Source: Actinocatenispora rupis
GTDB lineage: Bacteria; Actinomycetota; Actinomycetes; Mycobacteriales; Micromonosporaceae
Assembly (NCBI RefSeq): GCF_016861975.1
Contig: NZ_BOMB01000016.1
Span: forward strand, 1 to 64,000
Direction of reading: 5' to 3'
Length of the DNA: 64,000 nt
How positions within the stretch are numbered: position 1 is the first letter of the stretch; every line of letters begins with the position of its first letter. This document shows positions 28,150 to 37,606 of this stretch, piece after piece. Below the pieces are notes generated by a model. That model was not told the origin of the DNA. It saw only the letters and a list, made by a program, of their open reading frames with translations, and did not search any database. The translations under genes and the position numbers were made by a program.

Positions 28150-29247
28150 TCACACCAGGTTATCCGCGTCCCGGGCGAGGATCCCAGCCGGGGCGTGGCC
28201 GTCCGGTACGAGACGGATCACCACGTCCGGGGCGTGTCCGTACTTCAGGACGAACAGGTCGCGGATCTCGCCGCGCTGCGGCTCCACGACCACCGGGTCC
28301 ACCCGGTAGCCGGCGGCGGTGACCGAGGCGCCGGGCAGGTCGCAGCGCACCATGATGCCGTCCCGGCCCAGCTTGACGACGTGGTTGACCAGCACCGGGG
28401 TGTCCACGTAGAACGTGCCGTCGGCGAGGACGAAGTCGGCGCGGCAGTCGCCGAGCGCGGAGCCGTGGTGCGACAGCGCCATCCGCATCGTCATGAACGC
28501 GTCGAGCCGGCGGGTGTCGCGCGCGGCCCACATCTCGTCGAACCGGTTCTGGACGAACTCGCCCCACGGCGTCGCCATGAACGCCTCGATCTGCGGCGTG
28601 TCGTACGCGAGCTGGCCGAGCGGGTAGAAGGAGATGAACGCCTTGTCGTCCCAGCGGTACAGCTGGACGGAGGGCATCGCGTCGTAGACCCGGATGTCGA
28701 CGAGCCGGCGCACCTCGGGGTCGAGCACGGTGCGCCAGAACGAGTACAGGTCGCGGAGGTTGGTGAGGATCGCGCTGCGCACGTCGTGGCCGCCCAGCTC
28801 CTCGGTGCGCTGGACCGCGGCGTTCGAGTCCGGGTCGAGCAGCAGGATCTTGACGGCGACACCGCGGCCGGCGGCATGCCGCACCGCGTCGAGGAACCCC
28901 TCCAGGTACGGCGGCTCCAGCAGGCCGGTCCACGTCTCCAGGATGTCGACCCGGCCGTGCGCGTGCTCGACCTCGTGGATGAAGCGCGAGTAGTCGAGCC
29001 GGTGGTGCTCCCGGATGTTCGCCGCCTGCAGCTCGGCGAACAGCGGGTTGAAGATCAGGTACGTGGCGATGACCAGCACCAGGCTGGCCCCCACGTTGAG
29101 GGACAGGTCGTACCAGTAGCCCTGGAGGGCGGCGGCGCCGGCGAGCATCGCCACCGACAGCGCGGCGAGCACCGCCACGACCACGGCGTGCCGGGTGCGC
29201 CGGCGGATCGAACGGACCATCGTGCTGAACAGGTCGGTGCCGGCCAT
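28150..29247 (-). CDS. Membrane protein with PLD-like cytoplasmic domain
   Basis: A 365-residue protein. Two adjacent N-terminal transmembrane helices (residues about 24-67) precede a soluble domain with GRVDILETWTGLLEPPY, GVAVKILLLDPDSNAAVQR and VQLYRWDDKAFISFYPLG. The VKILLLDPDS strand and the later YRWDDKAFISF stretch recall phospholipase D-like folds, but no HxKxxxxD motif is present. ATG 29247 follows GGGGGAGG. It lies 110 bp downstream of the peptide-import operon on the same strand. Comparable proteins are annotated as hypothetical or PLD-like; no function is assigned. Confidence 0.7.
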   Translation of the reverse strand: MAGTDLFSTMVRSIRRRTRHAVVVAVLAALSVAMLAGAAALQGYWYDLSLNVGASLVLVIATYLIFNPLFAELQAANIREHHRLDYSRFIHEVEHAHGRVDILETWTGLLEPPYLEGFLDAVRHAAGRGVAVKILLLDPDSNAAVQRTEELGGHDVRSAILTNLRDLYSFWRTVLDPEVRRLVDIRVYDAMPSVQLYRWDDKAFISFYPLGQLAYDTPQIEAFMATPWGEFVQNRFDEMWAARDTRRLDAFMTMRMALSHHGSALGDCRADFVLADGTFYVDTPVLVNHVVKLGRDGIMVRCDLPGASVTAAGYRVDPVVVEPQRGEIRDLFVLKYGHAPDVVIRLVPDGHAPAGILARDADNLV

Positions 29248-29357
29248 TGCCTCCCCCGTGGACGGTGCGCGCGAGCCGCCCAGTCCGGACGAAACCGGGC
29301 GCGACCGCAACTCTACCGTCCGGTATCGAGCCCGTCCCGTCGCCGCGCGCGACCCCG

Positions 29358-30128
29358 TCAGCCGTGCAACCGCGGCACATCCGCCAACAACCGCCGGGTG
29401 TACTCGTGGGTCGGCGCGAAGATCACCTCGTCGGTCGGCCCGGACTCCACGACCCGGCCGCTGCGCATCACGAGTACGCGGTCGGAGACGTAGCACGCCT
29501 GGCCGATGTCGTGGGTGATGAACAGGATCGCCAGGCCCGTCTCGGCGCGCAGGTCGGTGAGGACGTTGAGGATGGTGGCGCGCAGCGACGCGTCGAGCAT
29601 CGAGGTCGCCTCGTCGGCGATCAGTACGCGGGGGCGGACGAGCAGGGCGCGGGCGATCATCACGCGCTGCCGCTGACCGCCGGACAGCTGGTGCGGGTAC
29701 CGGCCGAGTACGTCGCCGGGGCGCAGGCCGACCTGTTCCAGCGCCTCGGCGACGCGGGCGTCGGTCAGGTCGGGGCCGAGCAGCCGGCGGGCCCGCGCCA
29801 TCAGCCGCCGTACCGTGAAGAACTGGTTGAAGGCGCTGAACGGGTCCTGGAACACCGCCTGCACGTCCCGCCAGTACGCGGTGGTGTCGGAGGTGCGGGT
29901 GACGTCGCGGCCGTCGAGCAGGAGCCGGCCGGCGGTCGGGGTGAGCAGTCGCAGCAGCAGCCGGGCCAGGGTCGACTTGCCGCTGCCGGACTCGCCGACC
30001 ACGGTGGTGATCTCGCCGGGGCGCAGCGCGAGCGACACGTCGTCGACCGCGCGGACGGCGTCCCGGCCCCGGCCGAACACGCGGGTGAGGTGCTCGCCGG
30101 CGAGCAGCGGTACGTCCTCGGTCGTCAC
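29358..30128 (-). CDS. Peptide ABC transporter ATP-binding protein (DppF/OppF-like)
   Basis: A 256-residue ATPase. Walker A is GESGSGKST, the signature is LSGGQRQRVMIARAL and Walker B is RVLIADEATSMLD. It belongs to the Opp/Dpp/nickel class. The GTG at 30128 overlaps the stop of the first ATPase by four bases. It lacks the C-terminal Cys-rich oligopeptide extension that its partner has. It is the last gene of a five-gene import operon. Confidence 0.9.
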   Translation of the reverse strand: MTTEDVPLLAGEHLTRVFGRGRDAVRAVDDVSLALRPGEITTVVGESGSGKSTLARLLLRLLTPTAGRLLLDGRDVTRTSDTTAYWRDVQAVFQDPFSAFNQFFTVRRLMARARRLLGPDLTDARVAEALEQVGLRPGDVLGRYPHQLSGGQRQRVMIARALLVRPRVLIADEATSMLDASLRATILNVLTDLRAETGLAILFITHDIGQACYVSDRVLVMRSGRVVESGPTDEVIFAPTHEYTRRLLADVPRLHG

Positions 30129-31153
30129 AGGCTCGGCTCCAACCGCTCGTCCGGATGGTCCCTGGTCCACCAGCAGGTCGCGTACCGGTCGGGGTCGCCG
30201 ACCGCGGGCGGGTCGTCGGTGCACGCGTCGGTGGCGAGGCTGCACCGCGGACGGAACCGGCAACCGGCCGGCGGGTCGGCCAGATCCGGTGGGGCGCCAC
30301 GGATCCCGCCGATGCGCCGCCGTCGTACCTGGGGCTCGGGCACGAGTACCGAGGACAGCAGCGCCGCCGTGTACGGATGCCGCGGGTCGTCGACGAGCGC
30401 CGCGGTCGGGCCGGTCTCCACGATGCGCCCGGCGTACATGACGGCGATGCGGTCGGCCACGGCCCGCAGTACGGGCAGGTCGTGGGTGACGAACACGATG
30501 CCGCCGACGAGGCCGCGGCCGACGAGTTCGCGGAGCAGCTCGACGAGCGCGCGCTGGGTGGACACGTCGAGCGCGGAGGTGGGTTCGTCGGCGATCAGCA
30601 GCCGCGGGTCGAGCAGCGTGGACAGTACGGTGACGACCCGCTGGCGCATCCCGCCGGACAGCTGGTGCGGGTACGCGCCGATGACGCGGCGCGGCAGGTC
30701 GAGCGCGTCGAGCCGGTCCGCGAGCAGGTCGAGGGCGACGGACCTCGGCACCCGGCCGCGGTGCGCGCGGACCACGTCGACGGCCATGTCCCCGACCCGC
30801 GCGGTCGCCGACAGCGCGTTCATCGCGCCCTGCGGCAGCAGCGACACGACCCCGCCCCGCCAGGTACGCGGGGGTCGGCCGGCGAGGTCGAGGTGCTGGC
30901 CGTCGACGGTGAGGTCGCCGCCGAGCACGGTGAGCGGGGGCCGGGCCGTCAGCGACAGGACCGCGGCCAGGGTGGACTTGCCGCAGCCGGACTCGCCGGC
31001 GATGCCGAGTACCTCGCCGGTGCCGACGGTCAGCGCCACGTCGTCGACCGCCACGGTCGGCCCGTACGCGGCGCGCAGCCCCCGCGCGGTCAGCAGCTGC
31101 CCGGCGGCGGCGTCGGCGGGGGCGAGGTCGGTCGCGGGACCTTCGGTGCTCAT
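30125..31153 (-). CDS. Peptide ABC transporter ATP-binding protein (DppD/OppD-like)
   Basis: A 342-residue ATPase. Walker A is GESGCGKST, the signature LSGGMRQRVVTVLSTLL and Walker B RLLIADEPTSALD. The C-terminus has the oligopeptide-transporter extension with GCRFRPRCSLATDACTDDPP and a final cysteine, which in related ATPases binds an iron-sulfur cluster. ATG 31153 overlaps the upstream permease stop (ATGA). Confidence 0.9.
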   Translation of the reverse strand: MSTEGPATDLAPADAAAGQLLTARGLRAAYGPTVAVDDVALTVGTGEVLGIAGESGCGKSTLAAVLSLTARPPLTVLGGDLTVDGQHLDLAGRPPRTWRGGVVSLLPQGAMNALSATARVGDMAVDVVRAHRGRVPRSVALDLLADRLDALDLPRRVIGAYPHQLSGGMRQRVVTVLSTLLDPRLLIADEPTSALDVSTQRALVELLRELVGRGLVGGIVFVTHDLPVLRAVADRIAVMYAGRIVETGPTAALVDDPRHPYTAALLSSVLVPEPQVRRRRIGGIRGAPPDLADPPAGCRFRPRCSLATDACTDDPPAVGDPDRYATCWWTRDHPDERLEPSL

Positions 31154-32037
31154 GCCGCCTCCGCCTTCCGTACGGCCGGGGGTGGGGCCGCGACGGTGGT
31201 ACGGCGGCGCCGGACGAACCGGCGCAGCCGCGGGTTGAACACCTCGTCGAGGCTGGACTGGAGCATCAGCAGCGCGAACGCCAGCAGCGTCAGCAGTACG
31301 GTCGGCGGGACGAACGCCCACCACGCGCCGGTGCGTACGGACTCCCAGGCGAGCGCCCAGTGCAGCATGATGCCGAGCGACACGCCGCCGGACGGGCCGA
31401 GGCCGAGCATGGACAGCGCCGCCTCGTTGAGTACCGCGCTCGACACCTGCAACACGAACGCCATGCACAGGTACGACAGCATGTACGGCACCACGTCGTA
31501 GCAGATGAGCGAGAACGTGCCGGCGCCGGACAGCCGCGCCACGTCCAGGTGCTCCCGGGTACGCACGCTGGCGGCCTGGGCGCGGACGGCGCGCGCCGTC
31601 CACGGCCAGCTCGTGACGCCGAGTACGACGGCCATGGCGAGCGTGGAGCGGGTGCCGAGAGCGATGGAGATGAGGATCAGCACCACGATCGACGGGATGG
31701 CCAGGATGACGTTGGTGACGCCCATCAGCGCCTCCTCGACCGCCCCGCCGCGGTACCCGGCGAGCGTGCCGACGACGACCCCGATGAGGGTGGCGAACAG
31801 GCCGGCGACCAGCCCGATCGTCAGGGAGGTACGGGTGCCGTACATGAGGTTGGTGAACACGTCGTGGCCGATGTTGTCGGTGCCCAGCCAGGCCGAGCCG
31901 GACGGGTGGTCGTACAGGCCGCCGACGACCGCGCCGAGCGCGTGCCCGCGGAACACCAGCGGCCCGAGGAGACCGAACAGCAGGACGGCGGCGACGATGC
32001 CGGCGGCGACGTGGAAGCGGGGGGTGAGTCTCGTCAT
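31150..32037 (-). CDS. Peptide ABC transporter permease (DppC/OppC-like)
   Basis: A 295-residue inner-membrane permease with about six helices. The N-terminal region has the DppC-type segment WLGTDNIGHDVFTNLMYGTR, and the coupling (EAA) loop is near VRTREHLDVARLSGAG. The start overlaps the DppB stop by one base (TGATG). It pairs with the next permease to form the transport pore. Confidence 0.9.
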   Translation of the reverse strand: MTRLTPRFHVAAGIVAAVLLFGLLGPLVFRGHALGAVVGGLYDHPSGSAWLGTDNIGHDVFTNLMYGTRTSLTIGLVAGLFATLIGVVVGTLAGYRGGAVEEALMGVTNVILAIPSIVVLILISIALGTRSTLAMAVVLGVTSWPWTARAVRAQAASVRTREHLDVARLSGAGTFSLICYDVVPYMLSYLCMAFVLQVSSAVLNEAALSMLGLGPSGGVSLGIMLHWALAWESVRTGAWWAFVPPTVLLTLLAFALLMLQSSLDEVFNPRLRRFVRRRRTTVAAPPPAVRKAEAA

Positions 32038-33101
32038 CAGCGCTCACCCCGGCTCGCGGCGCGGATCCGCGGATCGATGATGCCGTAGGCGATCTCGACG
32101 CAGAAGTTCGCCACCAGGACGGCGACCGCGATCAGCAGCGTCAGCCCGGCCACCACCGGGTAGTCGTTCTGGCTGATGGCGGTGAACAGCAGCGTGCCGA
32201 CCCCCGGGTACGAGAAGACGATCTCGGTGATGAGCGCGCCGCCGACCAGCGTGCCGATCGACAGCGCCAGTCCGGTGACCTGCGGCAGCATCGCGTTGCG
32301 GAAGATGTACCGGACGATGGTGCGGTCCCGCAGGCCCAGCCCGCGTCCGTAGTTGACGTAGTCGCTGCCCAGCTCGTACACGGCCATCGAGCGCATGCCG
32401 ACCGCCTGGCCGCCGACGAACACGAGTACCAGGGACAGGAACGGCAGCCAGTAGTGGGTGAGCGCGTCGAGGACGAAGTCGGCGGACAGTTCGGGGGAGT
32501 TGCCGAAGGAGTACCCGCCGGTGGGTGGCAGCACCGGGACCGCGACGGCCAGCAGGTACAGCAGCAGGATCGCCAGGCAGTAGTACGGCATGGACGAGGT
32601 GAACAGCGAGCCGAGGAACGCGCCGCGGTCGAACCAGCCGCCCCGGTACGCGGCGACCGCGCCGAGGCCGTTGCCGACCAGCCAGCCGATCAGGATCGCC
32701 GGCAGCTGCAGGGCGATGCTCCACGGCAGCGCCTGCGCGATGAGCCCGCTGACGCTCGCCGGCGACTGCGCGAACGACGTACCCAGGTCGCCGTGCACCA
32801 GATGCCCCAGGTGGACGAGGAACTGTTGCCACAGCGGCTTGTCCAGGCCGAACTCGTGCACGTAGTGCGCGTGGATGGCGTGCAGCTGGCTGCCCTCCAC
32901 GCCGCCGCGACCGAGCCCGGCGACGATCGCGTCGACCGGGTTGCCGGGGATCAGCCGCGGCAGCAGGAAGTTCAGCAGGACCGCGACCAGCAAGGCGCCC
33001 AGGTACCAGGCGGCCTTGCGGCCGAGGTAGCGCAGCAGTCCGGAACGGGCGGGCGCCTCGGCCTCCGCGGTCCCGGCGGTGAGGTCGGCGGTCAGTGCCA
33101 T
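32037..33101 (-). CDS. Peptide ABC transporter permease (DppB/OppB-like)
   Basis: A 354-residue permease with six helices and the DppB signature FLLPRLIPGNPVDAIVAG followed by GLDKPLWQQFLVHLGHLVHG. The EAA-like loop is around GRGLGLRDRTIVRYIFRNAM. It begins 32 bases downstream of the binding-protein gene. Known DppB/OppB proteins import di- or oligopeptides or related solutes. Confidence 0.9.
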   Translation of the reverse strand: MALTADLTAGTAEAEAPARSGLLRYLGRKAAWYLGALLVAVLLNFLLPRLIPGNPVDAIVAGLGRGGVEGSQLHAIHAHYVHEFGLDKPLWQQFLVHLGHLVHGDLGTSFAQSPASVSGLIAQALPWSIALQLPAILIGWLVGNGLGAVAAYRGGWFDRGAFLGSLFTSSMPYYCLAILLLYLLAVAVPVLPPTGGYSFGNSPELSADFVLDALTHYWLPFLSLVLVFVGGQAVGMRSMAVYELGSDYVNYGRGLGLRDRTIVRYIFRNAMLPQVTGLALSIGTLVGGALITEIVFSYPGVGTLLFTAISQNDYPVVAGLTLLIAVAVLVANFCVEIAYGIIDPRIRAASRGER

Positions 33102-33132
33102 GGAGCGCCCCGTCCGCCGACGGTGCGGGCGG

Positions 33133-34893
33133 TCATGACGTCGCGGGTTTCAGGTCGTACAGCCAGTCGATGCCGGCGCCGCGGAACTGCGGCGGCCCGG
33201 ACGGGTTCCGGCTCGTCGGGAAGCCCGTCCAGGTGCCGTGGTTGAACTCGTAGAAGTCCACCGGCCGGTACATCAGCGGGATCATCGGCGCGTTGGCCAT
33301 GAAGATCTGGTCGAGCTGGCCGTACACGGCCTTGGCGGCGGCACCGGTGAGCGTGGCGGCCCGGTCGATCAGCGCCGGTACGTGCGGGTTCGAGAAGCGG
33401 CCGTAGTTGTAGAACGCGGACACGCCGAGCTTCGGTACCGCACGGTCGTCGAGTACGTCGCGGAAGCGCTGCCACGGTGACGCGGGACTGACGCCGGCCA
33501 CGTACCAGCAGGCGAGGTCGAAGTCGCCGTTCTGCACCGCCGTCGTGGTCTGCGCCGCCTGCGGGAACTTGGTCGCCACGTCGAACCCGGCGGCCTTCGC
33601 GTTCTCCGCGACGACCTGCAGCGCCGTCTGCCAGTCCGACCAGCCGGTCGGCGTCTGCGCGGTCCACGGGCCGAGCCGCGTCCCGTCCGGCAGCCGGTAC
33701 ACGCCGTCGGAGCCCTTCCTCGCGTGCAGCTCGTTCTCCAGGATCGACCGCGACTTCGCCGGGTCGTACGACCAGCCGTGCTGCGCCACGTTCTGCGCGT
33801 CGAAGTACTGCTGCTCCACGCCGCGCGGCAGGATCAGGCTCGACTTCGCCGGATCCGAGTACTGCGACATGGCGGTCTTCGCGATCCGCCCGTAGTCGAT
33901 GGCGTACGCGAGGGCGCGGCGGACCCGCGGGTCCGACAGGCCCTTGCGGGTGGTGTTGCAGACGAGCATCGGGATGCTGCCCGGCACCTGGTAGGGCGCC
34001 GTGTCGTACCAGGTGCCGATCGGCTCGTGCTTGTCCTGCCACATCTTCCAGATCTGCGGCGTGAACTGCTGCATCACGTCCACCTCGCCGCGTTCGAACG
34101 CGAGGTCGCCGGCCGCGTTGTCCTTGAAGATCGGATGCACCACGTACTTCGGCGCCGGCAGCTTGCCGCGCACCGCCTTCCCCCAGTACCCGTCGTGGCG
34201 GGTGTAGGAGACCTGCGCCGCGCTGTGCTTGTCCAGCTTGTACGGCCCGGACCCGACCGGCGTCATGTTCGGTACCTGGCTGATCTGCTTGTTCTTCGCC
34301 GCGATCGGCGCCCAGACGTGTTGCGGCAGCACGTAGTTCGCGGCCAGCAGCGACTTGACCATGGCCGGGTTCGGGTGCGCCGGGTCGAGCGCGATCGTCA
34401 CCGTGTGCGCGTCCGTCGCCGTGATCGACTTCGCGAACTGGAAGAACGACGCGAACGGCACCTCCGGGTGCGTACGCGCCAGGCTGAACGTGAACACCAC
34501 GTCGTCGGCGGTCACCGGTTTGCCGTCGTGCCACGCCGCCTTCGGCTGCATCGACACCGTCAGCGTGTGCGCGTCGGGCGCGGCGATGCCGGTCGCCAGG
34601 TGCGGCTCCAGCTTGCCGTCGAGCAGGTTGAACCCGAACAGCGACTCGTACAGCAGCTGCATGTTGTCCTCGGCGGTCGGCCAGCAGCCGTTGGGGTTGA
34701 GCGGGTTGAACGAGGTCGGCGGCGCCCACTGGAACCCGGCGACGAACAGGGTCTGGGCGCGCTTGCCGCCCGTGGCCCCGGTACCGGTGCACCCGGTGAG
34801 CAGGGTGCCGCCGAACCCGGCGCCCGCGCCGGCCAGGGCGACCCCGGTGAGAAACCGTCTGCGGCTGGTCCGTGGTACGGATTCGTCGGTCAT
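33133..34893 (-). CDS. Peptide ABC transporter substrate-binding lipoprotein
   Basis: A 586-residue SBP family 5 protein. The N-terminus carries a twin-arginine stretch SRRRFLTG and a lipobox LLTGC with Cys35, so it is likely Tat-exported and lipidated. The mature part has the family hallmarks (LEPHLATGIAAPDAHTLTVS, KPVTADDVVFTFSLA). It is the first gene of the dpp-like operon; the ligand, peptide or other, is not determinable. A minus-strand promoter lies about 190 bases upstream. Confidence 0.9.
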   Translation of the reverse strand: MTDESVPRTSRRRFLTGVALAGAGAGFGGTLLTGCTGTGATGGKRAQTLFVAGFQWAPPTSFNPLNPNGCWPTAEDNMQLLYESLFGFNLLDGKLEPHLATGIAAPDAHTLTVSMQPKAAWHDGKPVTADDVVFTFSLARTHPEVPFASFFQFAKSITATDAHTVTIALDPAHPNPAMVKSLLAANYVLPQHVWAPIAAKNKQISQVPNMTPVGSGPYKLDKHSAAQVSYTRHDGYWGKAVRGKLPAPKYVVHPIFKDNAAGDLAFERGEVDVMQQFTPQIWKMWQDKHEPIGTWYDTAPYQVPGSIPMLVCNTTRKGLSDPRVRRALAYAIDYGRIAKTAMSQYSDPAKSSLILPRGVEQQYFDAQNVAQHGWSYDPAKSRSILENELHARKGSDGVYRLPDGTRLGPWTAQTPTGWSDWQTALQVVAENAKAAGFDVATKFPQAAQTTTAVQNGDFDLACWYVAGVSPASPWQRFRDVLDDRAVPKLGVSAFYNYGRFSNPHVPALIDRAATLTGAAAKAVYGQLDQIFMANAPMIPLMYRPVDFYEFNHGTWTGFPTSRNPSGPPQFRGAGIDWLYDLKPATS

Positions 34894-35084
34894 CGTGCTG
34901 TCTCCTCACGCGGGAGTCCTACGGCTTCGGATTGGCCGGTTCAGCAACGAGAAAAAAGGCACCGCAAATCGCGCGTCCGCGGCGCGTGCCGCGGGCCGTA
35001 CAGGCGTCGGAGCAGGGTCGGATCCGCGCTCGGGCAACGCCGTACGGACTGTTCGGCGGTGGCCCGGAACGGACCGGTAGAAGG

Positions 35085-35113
35085 AGATTAGAACTGCGGT
35101 GGTCGGTGCGCAA
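35085..35113 (-). promoter_or_regulatory. Promoter of the peptide-import operon
   Basis: On the minus strand, TTGCGC (35108-35113) and TAATCT (35085-35090) are separated by 17 bases, a good sigma-70-type pair. The binding-protein gene starts about 190 bases downstream, leaving a long leader. The 437-base gap from 34894 to 35330 holds no gene and is less GC-rich than its surroundings. Confidence 0.5.
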
Positions 35114-35261
35114 TCCCACTGTCAACCCGATTTCACGGAACTGGAATGTGCACTGTCACGCATTGTGGTGAACCGGTTTGGTCGGTGAGTTCGAACGGGC
35201 CCGAGGAATTGCGTTCCTTCGCCGGGGCCGGCCGCGGTGTGGGCGCCGTCGGTGCGCTCCG

Positions 35262-35267
35262 TAGACT
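35262..35267 (+). promoter_or_regulatory. Possible -10 box of cmk-der
   Basis: TAGACT fits the actinobacterial TANNNT -10 pattern. Transcription would begin near 35274, exactly at a GTG in frame with cmk, so a leaderless long form is possible beside the ribosome-binding-site-led start at 35331. No good -35 was found. Confidence 0.35.
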
Positions 35268-35330
35268 CGTGGGGTGGTGCCGTGTCCGGAAGGCGGTGCC
35301 GACGGGGCCGGTTTCGCAGGGAGGGCAACG

Positions 35331-36044
35331 GTGCAGACCGACAGCAAGCGGGCGGATGAGTCGTTCCGTGGCGTGATCGCCGTCGACGGGCCGTCCGGCT
35401 CCGGCAAGTCCACCGTGAGCAAGCGACTGGCCGGCGCGCTGGGCGCGGGATACCTCGACACCGGCGCGATGTACCGGGCGGCGACCTGGGCCGTGCTGCG
35501 GTCCGGCGCCGCGCTGACCGACCCGGCCGCCGTCACGGCCGCCGTGCACGCCGCCGAGCTGACCATCACCACCGACCCGACCGCCGTCGCCGTCCGTGTC
35601 GACGGCCAGCCGGTGGACGCCGAGATCCGCGGCGAGACCGTCACCGCCGCCGTCTCCGCGGTGTCGGCCGTCCCGGCGGTCCGGGCCGAGCTGATCGCCG
35701 CGCAGCGCCGCATCATCGACGCCGCCCGCGACACCACCGGCATCGTCGTCGAGGGACGCGACATCGGCGCGGTCGTCGCGCCCGACGCCGACCTCAAGGT
35801 CTTCCTCACCGCCGACGCCACCGAGCGCGCCCGCCGCCGGAGTACGGAGAACGCGACGGCGCTGGCCGCCACGCAGGCCGACCTGCACCGGCGGGACCAG
35901 GCCGACTCCAAGGTCACCAAGCCGTTGGAGGCGGCTGCGGACGCGGTCACCGTCGACACCACGCACGATCCGATCGACGCGGTCGTGGACCGCCTGCTGG
36001 TGCTGCTCGCCGAGCGGGACGGCGCGCGGGTCGAGACGTCATGA
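35331..36044 (+). CDS. cmk: Cytidylate kinase
   Basis: A 237-residue CMP/dCMP kinase. The P-loop GPSGSGKST is at residues 20-28, followed by [17 protein letters not shown] and the [20 protein letters not shown] segment characteristic of the family. The GTG at 35331 follows GGAGGG. An in-frame GTG at 35274 would add 19 unconserved residues. It precedes der, as in Rv1712-Rv1713. Confidence 0.93.
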   Translation: MQTDSKRADESFRGVIAVDGPSGSGKSTVSKRLAGALGAGYLDTGAMYRAATWAVLRSGAALTDPAAVTAAVHAAELTITTDPTAVAVRVDGQPVDAEIRGETVTAAVSAVSAVPAVRAELIAAQRRIIDAARDTTGIVVEGRDIGAVVAPDADLKVFLTADATERARRRSTENATALAATQADLHRRDQADSKVTKPLEAAADAVTVDTTHDPIDAVVDRLLVLLAERDGARVETS

Positions 36045-36120
36045 CCGTACGGCACGACCACCGGCCGACCGAGGGCCGGAGCGAGACGGCGGCGTACCGC
36101 CGTGGAGGGCAGGAGACACC

Positions 36121-37569
36121 ATGAACCCGGGTGAGCAGGAGATGGTGGCGCACGGGTTCGACGAGGCGGACTTCGAGCCGGCCGGCGACTGGCTGGACGC
36201 CGACGGGTTCGGCGCGCCGGGCCTGTCGCTGCCGGACGCGCCGACCGGTCCGGTACCGGTGGTGGCGGTGGTCGGCCGGCCGAACGTCGGGAAGTCGACG
36301 CTGGTGAACCGGATCATCGGTCGCCGGCAGGCGGTCGTACAGGACACGCCGGGTGTCACGCGCGACCGCGTGGCGTACGACGCGAACTGGAACGGTCGGC
36401 CGTTCACGGTGGTGGACACCGGCGGTTGGGAGCCGGACGCGAAGGGTCGTGCAGCGGCGATCGCCGCGCAGGCCGAGACCGCGATGCAGGCGGCCGACGC
36501 CGTACTGCTGGTCGTGGACGGCGTGGTCGGCAGTACGGACACGGACGAGGCCGCGGCGCGGGTGCTGCAGCGCGGCGGCAAGCCGGTGATCCTGGTGGCG
36601 AACAAGGTCGACAGCGCCCGGCAGGAGTCGGACGTCGCGTCGCTGTGGTCGCTCGGCCTCGGCGAGCCGTTCCCGGTGTCGGCGCTGCACGGCCGCGGCT
36701 CGGGCGACCTGCTCGACCTGGTGCTCGCCGCGCTGCCCGAGCAGACCGCCGTACCGCAGCCGTCGGCGGGCGGCCCGCGCCGGGTGGCGCTCGTCGGCCG
36801 GCCCAACGTCGGCAAGTCCAGCCTGCTGAACAAGCTGGCGAAGGAGGAGCGGTCGGTCGTCGACGACGTCGCCGGCACGACCGTCGACCCGGTGGACTCG
36901 ATGGCCCAGATCGGCGGCGAGACCTGGCGGCTCGTCGACACCGCCGGTCTGCGCAAGCGGGTCGGCAACGCCAGCGGCACCGAGTTCTACGCCAGCCTGC
37001 GTACCAAGGGCGCGATCGACGCGGCCGAGGTGGCGCTGGTGCTGCTGGACGCGTCGGAGCCGATCAGCGAGCAGGACCAGCGGATCCTGACGAAGGTGGT
37101 CGAGTCCGGCCGGGCGCTGGTGATCGCGTTCAACAAGTGGGACCTCGTCGACGACGACCGGCGCTACTACCTGGCCCGCGAGATCGACCGGGACCTGCGC
37201 CGCATCACCTGGGCGCCCCGGGTCAACATCTCGGCGCTGACCGGGCGCGCGGTGGACAAGCTCGCCCCGGCCCTGCGTACGGCGCTGGCCGGGTGGGAGA
37301 CGCGGGTGCCGACCGGCCGGCTGAACCAGTGGGTGACCGAGTTGGTACAGGCGCATCCGCACCCGGTGCGCGGTGGCAAGCAGCCGCGCATCCTGTTCGC
37401 CACCCAGCCGGGTGTCTGCCCGCCGCGGTTCGTCCTGTTCACCACGGGCCTCCTGGACGCCGGCTACGTGCGGTACGTGGAGCGCCGGCTCCGCGAGGAC
37501 TTCGGCTTCGTCGGCAGCCCGATCCAGGTGTCGGTACGGCCGCGCAAGCGCCGGGAGAAGAAGCGCTGA
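36121..37569 (+). CDS. der: Ribosome biogenesis GTPase Der (EngA)
   Basis: A 482-residue protein with two tandem GTPase domains and a C-terminal KH-like domain, needed for 50S subunit maturation. The P-loops GRPNVGKST (residues 52-60) and GRPNVGKSS (residues 226-234) each come with DTGG/DTAG and NKVD/NKWD motifs. The N-terminal 45 residues are an acidic extension. The ATG follows GGAGGGCAGGAG. Confidence 0.95.
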   Translation: MNPGEQEMVAHGFDEADFEPAGDWLDADGFGAPGLSLPDAPTGPVPVVAVVGRPNVGKSTLVNRIIGRRQAVVQDTPGVTRDRVAYDANWNGRPFTVVDTGGWEPDAKGRAAAIAAQAETAMQAADAVLLVVDGVVGSTDTDEAAARVLQRGGKPVILVANKVDSARQESDVASLWSLGLGEPFPVSALHGRGSGDLLDLVLAALPEQTAVPQPSAGGPRRVALVGRPNVGKSSLLNKLAKEERSVVDDVAGTTVDPVDSMAQIGGETWRLVDTAGLRKRVGNASGTEFYASLRTKGAIDAAEVALVLLDASEPISEQDQRILTKVVESGRALVIAFNKWDLVDDDRRYYLAREIDRDLRRITWAPRVNISALTGRAVDKLAPALRTALAGWETRVPTGRLNQWVTELVQAHPHPVRGGKQPRILFATQPGVCPPRFVLFTTGLLDAGYVRYVERRLREDFGFVGSPIQVSVRPRKRREKKR

Positions 37570-37606
37570 GTCATGGGAGCCGGTGTGTGCCGGCGCCCAC
37601 GGCCGC

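Noticed and set aside
28150-30300. A 716-residue fusion of the PLD-like protein with the ABC ATPase region
   Set aside because: The first 350 residues are out of frame with the conserved ATPase; ATG 29247 with a strong ribosome binding site is the true start.
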